Source: Neotamlana sedimentorum (GTDB taxonomy: Bacteria; Bacteroidota; Bacteroidia; Flavobacteriales; Flavobacteriaceae). Taken from it: DNA of 64,000 nt. A program made the position numbers and the translations under genes. The DNA lies in contig NZ_JTDW01000014.1 in assembly GCF_000943565.1 (NCBI RefSeq), positions 1 through 64,000 of the forward strand, given 5' to 3'. Below, piece after piece: positions 61,844 to 64,000 of this stretch. How positions within the stretch are numbered: the stretch's first letter is position 1; each line of letters begins with the position of its first letter. The notes beneath the pieces are model-generated. The model was not told the DNA's origin. It searched no databases and was given only the letters and a program-made list of their open reading frames with translations.

Positions 61844-62245
61844 ATGAGCTCCTTTTCTAAATTATTTTTAATTATTACCTGTTTTATTTGTTTATCGTCT
61901 TGCCATAAAGATAGCGACGACGATTTAACAAGCGACTATTTATTAGGTGTTTGGGAATATGAAAATGAAGATGAAGTTGATGGCACAACATATATCTTTC
62001 AACTTGTTTTAGGGCCAAATGATTTGGCAGGTGAAATTGTTCGTTTAGAGTCTAGTACTGGCGAAGTAACTTCTAGTTTTAACGAGCTTATTTGGAATAA
62101 AATTAATGATGTTATTGTAGTTGAAGACTCTACTACTTCGGGAAGCTATGTGCTAAATTCTGGAAATAAGCTAATTTCTAAGACCAATGAAAATTTAGTG
62201 TTAATAAAAATTTCCCAAGATTATAGCCTGTATTTAGGAGAATAA
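61844..62245 (+). CDS. Small lipocalin-like lipoprotein
   Basis: A 133-residue lipoprotein (cysteine near 20, C-L-S-S-C-H-K-D-S-D-D-D). After an acidic linker the mature part starts L-L-G-V-W-E-Y-E-N-E-D (about 33-43) and is built of beta strands, resembling lipocalin-like domains of small Bacteroidota lipoproteins. No closer family can be named. It is monocistronic with promoter and terminator of its own. Confidence 0.7.
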   Translation: MSSFSKLFLIITCFICLSSCHKDSDDDLTSDYLLGVWEYENEDEVDGTTYIFQLVLGPNDLAGEIVRLESSTGEVTSSFNELIWNKINDVIVVEDSTTSGSYVLNSGNKLISKTNENLVLIKISQDYSLYLGE

Positions 62246-62251
62246 AAAAAA

Positions 62252-62290
62252 GTTGCTTTAAAATGTTTAATAATAACACTTTAAAACAAC
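62252..62290. terminator. Bidirectional terminator
   Basis: GTTGCTTTAAA (62252-62262) and TTTAAAACAAC (62280-62290) pair with one mismatch between two convergent genes; an A run precedes the first arm, which gives a T run on the minus strand. Confidence 0.75.
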
Positions 62291-62316
62291 CTATTTAGTT
62301 TGTTTCAATAACAAGA

Positions 62317-62613
62317 TTAAATTCTAACTCCAACAGGAAGCATACGTTTATATTTACGATTACTTCTTACAAATTTAGCAATTTCAGGGCTTGTAGGAAC
62401 CATACTTAAATTTCGTTCTCTAATTTGTTCAAAAACAATTTCTAAAAATTCTTTCTTAAATGTTTCGTTGTTGCTATTGCTCGGAATAACAAGTTTGGTT
62501 AAAAATATTTTTCTTTCTTGCAAAGAGTATTCAATCGTAGCTAATTCATTATCAACCTTTAACTCAAATTGGCGTAAAAAGTCGTTGTCAATTAGTTCAG
62601 CAGTCTCAACCAT
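62317..62613 (-). CDS. Small GNAT-like (YidJ-type) acetyltransferase domain protein
   Basis: A 98-residue protein. Strand patterns (Q-F-E-L-K-V-D-N-E-L-A-T-I-E-Y near 15-29, then I-F-L-T-K-L-V-I-P) and a helix followed by S-M-V-P-T-S-P-E-I-A-K-F-V-R-S-N near 75-90 match the small GCN5-related N-acetyltransferase family PF14542. This group binds acetyl-CoA but its substrates are unknown. The late P-x-S-P-x-x-x-x-F-V motif is characteristic. It is a single-gene unit, transcribed away from the hydrolase gene. Confidence 0.72.
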   Translation of the reverse strand: MVETAELIDNDFLRQFELKVDNELATIEYSLQERKIFLTKLVIPSNSNNETFKKEFLEIVFEQIRERNLSMVPTSPEIAKFVRSNRKYKRMLPVGVRI

Positions 62614-62782
62614 GTTATAAAATTTTTAAATTATGTGGAATAGGGAAAAATAGTGAAGACTATTTTATATGTTTGCGTTGCAAATATACGAAAAATTTGC
62701 TTATTTTTTGTTAAAAGTTTAGTTAATCTATTCGTTTATAAAGTTTTAACTAAATTGTTCAGTAAAAAATTTGACTTGTAAA

Positions 62783-63451
62783 ATGGATAATACGCCAATA
62801 ATTCATGTTTATTTTATGCCTGGCATGGCAGCTAGTTCTAAAATATTTGAGAACATAAGTTTGCCTAAAAACCAGTTTCAAATTCATTTGCTTGAATGGA
62901 TAAGTCCTTCTGAAAACGAATCACTTACAAGTTATGCTTCTCGTTTAGCAGCACATATTAAACACGAAAATATAGTACTTTTAGGAGTCTCGTTTGGAGG
63001 CGTAATTGTGCAAGAATTAAGTAAAATAATAAAGCTTAAAAAACTTATTATTGTTTCTAGCGTTAAGTCTAAAAACGAACTACCAAAACGCATGAAATTT
63101 GCTAGAAATACTAAAATTTACAAGCTCGCACCAACTAAATTAGCAGGAAATATAGAAAAACTATCTAAGTATGCATTTGGGAAACAGGTTAATAAACGTA
63201 TTGAACTCTATAAAAAATACCTGTCGGTTAACGACGAGCGTTATTTAAATTGGGCTATCGAAAATATGGTATGCTGGAATCAAGTAGAGCCACAGTCTAA
63301 ATTAGTTCATATTCATGGCGATGCTGATACGGTTTTTCCTATCAAAAATATTCAAAATTGTACGGTAATAAAAGGCGGAACTCACGTTATGATTTTAAAT
63401 AAGTATCGTTGGTTTAACAAACATTTACCATATATTATTTTGAAGGACTAA
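62783..63451 (+). CDS. Small alpha/beta hydrolase
   Basis: With ATG 62783 the product is 222 residues; a TTG start four codons earlier (62771) is possible but less likely. The nucleophile elbow is G-V-S-F-G-G (serine about 75), the acid in H-G-D-A-D-T-V-F-P (about 179-187) and the histidine in G-G-T-H-V-M-I (about 204). An early M-P-G-M-A-A-S stands at the oxyanion position. Substrate unknown; size fits esterase- or thioesterase-like hydrolases. No signal peptide, so cytoplasmic. It precedes a lytic transglycosylase gene by 47 nt on the same strand. Confidence 0.8.
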   Translation: MDNTPIIHVYFMPGMAASSKIFENISLPKNQFQIHLLEWISPSENESLTSYASRLAAHIKHENIVLLGVSFGGVIVQELSKIIKLKKLIIVSSVKSKNELPKRMKFARNTKIYKLAPTKLAGNIEKLSKYAFGKQVNKRIELYKKYLSVNDERYLNWAIENMVCWNQVEPQSKLVHIHGDADTVFPIKNIQNCTVIKGGTHVMILNKYRWFNKHLPYIILKD

Positions 63452-63498
63452 TATCATATCTCGATATTTTTCATTAATTTTATCAAAACTTTTTAAAC

Positions 63499-64000
63499 AT
63501 GAAGATAGTAAAGAATGCCTTAGCGTTTGTGGGATTATTAAGTTTATGTGGCCTTTTTATTTTTGCCTTACAAGATGCACCTACCGACGAAAACTTTGAG
63601 AAAAAATTAATTAATGACTATAACGTTTATGCATTACAAATTCCAGATTATTTAGATTTTGCAGGCGAAGCAATGCCTTTAAATAATCCAGATATTTATG
63701 AACGTATGGATAGAGAATTATTGGTAAATACCTATTGGCAATCTAACGGGTTGTTAATGTTTAAACGAGCTAAAAAATATTTTCCTATTATAGAACCAAT
63801 TTTGGCTAAACATGGTATTCCAGATGATTTTAAATATTTAGCAGTAATAGAAAGTGGATTAACAAATGCGGTTTCTCCTGCTGGTGCTCGTGGTGTTTGG
63901 CAAATTATGAAAACTACTGGTCGTGAGAATGGCCTAGAAATTAATGATAATGTAGATGAACGATACCATTTAGAAAAGGCTACAGAAGTAGCTTGTAAAT
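63499..64000 (+). CDS. MltD-like membrane lytic transglycosylase (N-terminal part)
   Basis: Open to the window edge; 167 codons are visible. A hydrophobic signal segment (V-K-N-A-L-A-F-V-G-L-L-S-L-C-G-L-F) is followed by a helical region with M-D-R-E-L-L-V-N-T-Y-W-Q and by the SLT domain: Y-L-A-V-I-E-S-G-L (about 114-122, catalytic glutamate at about 119), A-V-S-P-A-G-A-R-G-V-W-Q-I-M (about 126-139). This is the MltD/Slt family 1 pattern; LysM repeats would be expected beyond the window. It cuts peptidoglycan during growth and remodelling. Confidence 0.9.
   Translation, partial: MKIVKNALAFVGLLSLCGLFIFALQDAPTDENFEKKLINDYNVYALQIPDYLDFAGEAMPLNNPDIYERMDRELLVNTYWQSNGLLMFKRAKKYFPIIEPILAKHGIPDDFKYLAVIESGLTNAVSPAGARGVWQIMKTTGRENGLEINDNVDERYHLEKATEVACK

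Overview
The window is low-GC chromosomal DNA of a marine-type Flavobacteriaceae (Bacteroidota). Support for this: a fused ccoN-ccoO cbb3 oxidase operon; TAnnTTTG (-7) promoter elements; few Shine-Dalgarno sequences; a type IX secretion C-terminal sorting domain; many short lipoproteins; type B L31; DUF4199, YHYH and Spy-like proteins. No rRNA, tRNA, CRISPR array or complete IS element was found.

Layout. 1-5050 is an accessory, partly decayed stretch: short genes flanked by inverted repeats, an orphan lipoprotein, an OsmC protein and two broken membrane-protein genes. 5083-17723 is a microaerobic respiration block: seven-gene cbb3 operon (ccoS-ccoNO-ccoQ-ccoP-ccoG-ccoH-TauE-like), the copper ATPase ccoI, a FixL-like PAS histidine kinase overlapping a receiver-CRP fusion regulator, a universal stress protein and an FNR-like regulator. 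17726-21813 holds YdeI, two secreted peptidases and a DUF6265 protein. 21919-29692 is fatty-acid beta-oxidation under a MarR repressor, plus an acyl-CoA ligase. 29949-34565 is pyruvate formate-lyase, its activase and a DUF3360 transporter. 34670-42597 carries purL, a fructosamine-kinase-like gene, a T9SS-secreted nuclease and an rRNA methyltransferase. 42674-49921 has two ECF sigma systems, one leading into a YHYH/SCO lipoprotein operon. 50212-64000 is mostly housekeeping: ABC exporter, phosphohexomutase, glycosyltransferase, L31, GlmU-like protein, two YhhN-like proteins, peptide-binding lipoprotein, mtaB, hydrolase and the start of a lytic transglycosylase.

How the genes connect. The strongest non-gene signal is a recurrent promoter architecture: a CRP/FNR-type inverted repeat (TGAY-N4-RTCA) whose centre lies 36.5 nt upstream of the final G of a TAnnTTTG-like element, which puts it near -41.5. 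It occurs before osmC, ccoS, ccoI, usp and pflB, and almost exactly before the FixL-like kinase. The window encodes two CRP/FNR-family proteins with the same recognition-helix pattern (E-S-x-I-R). This suggests a local oxygen or redox regulon joining high-affinity respiration, copper loading, stress and pyruvate fermentation.

Other new-looking items: paired promoter-like boxes at both ECF sigma operons with identical spacing within each pair; a candidate small RNA at about 50108-50190 with two C-rich hairpin loops; a hairpin that places the pflA start codon in its loop; a perfect 24-bp palindrome in the marR promoter; and a 7-bp tandem repeat between ccoG and ccoH.
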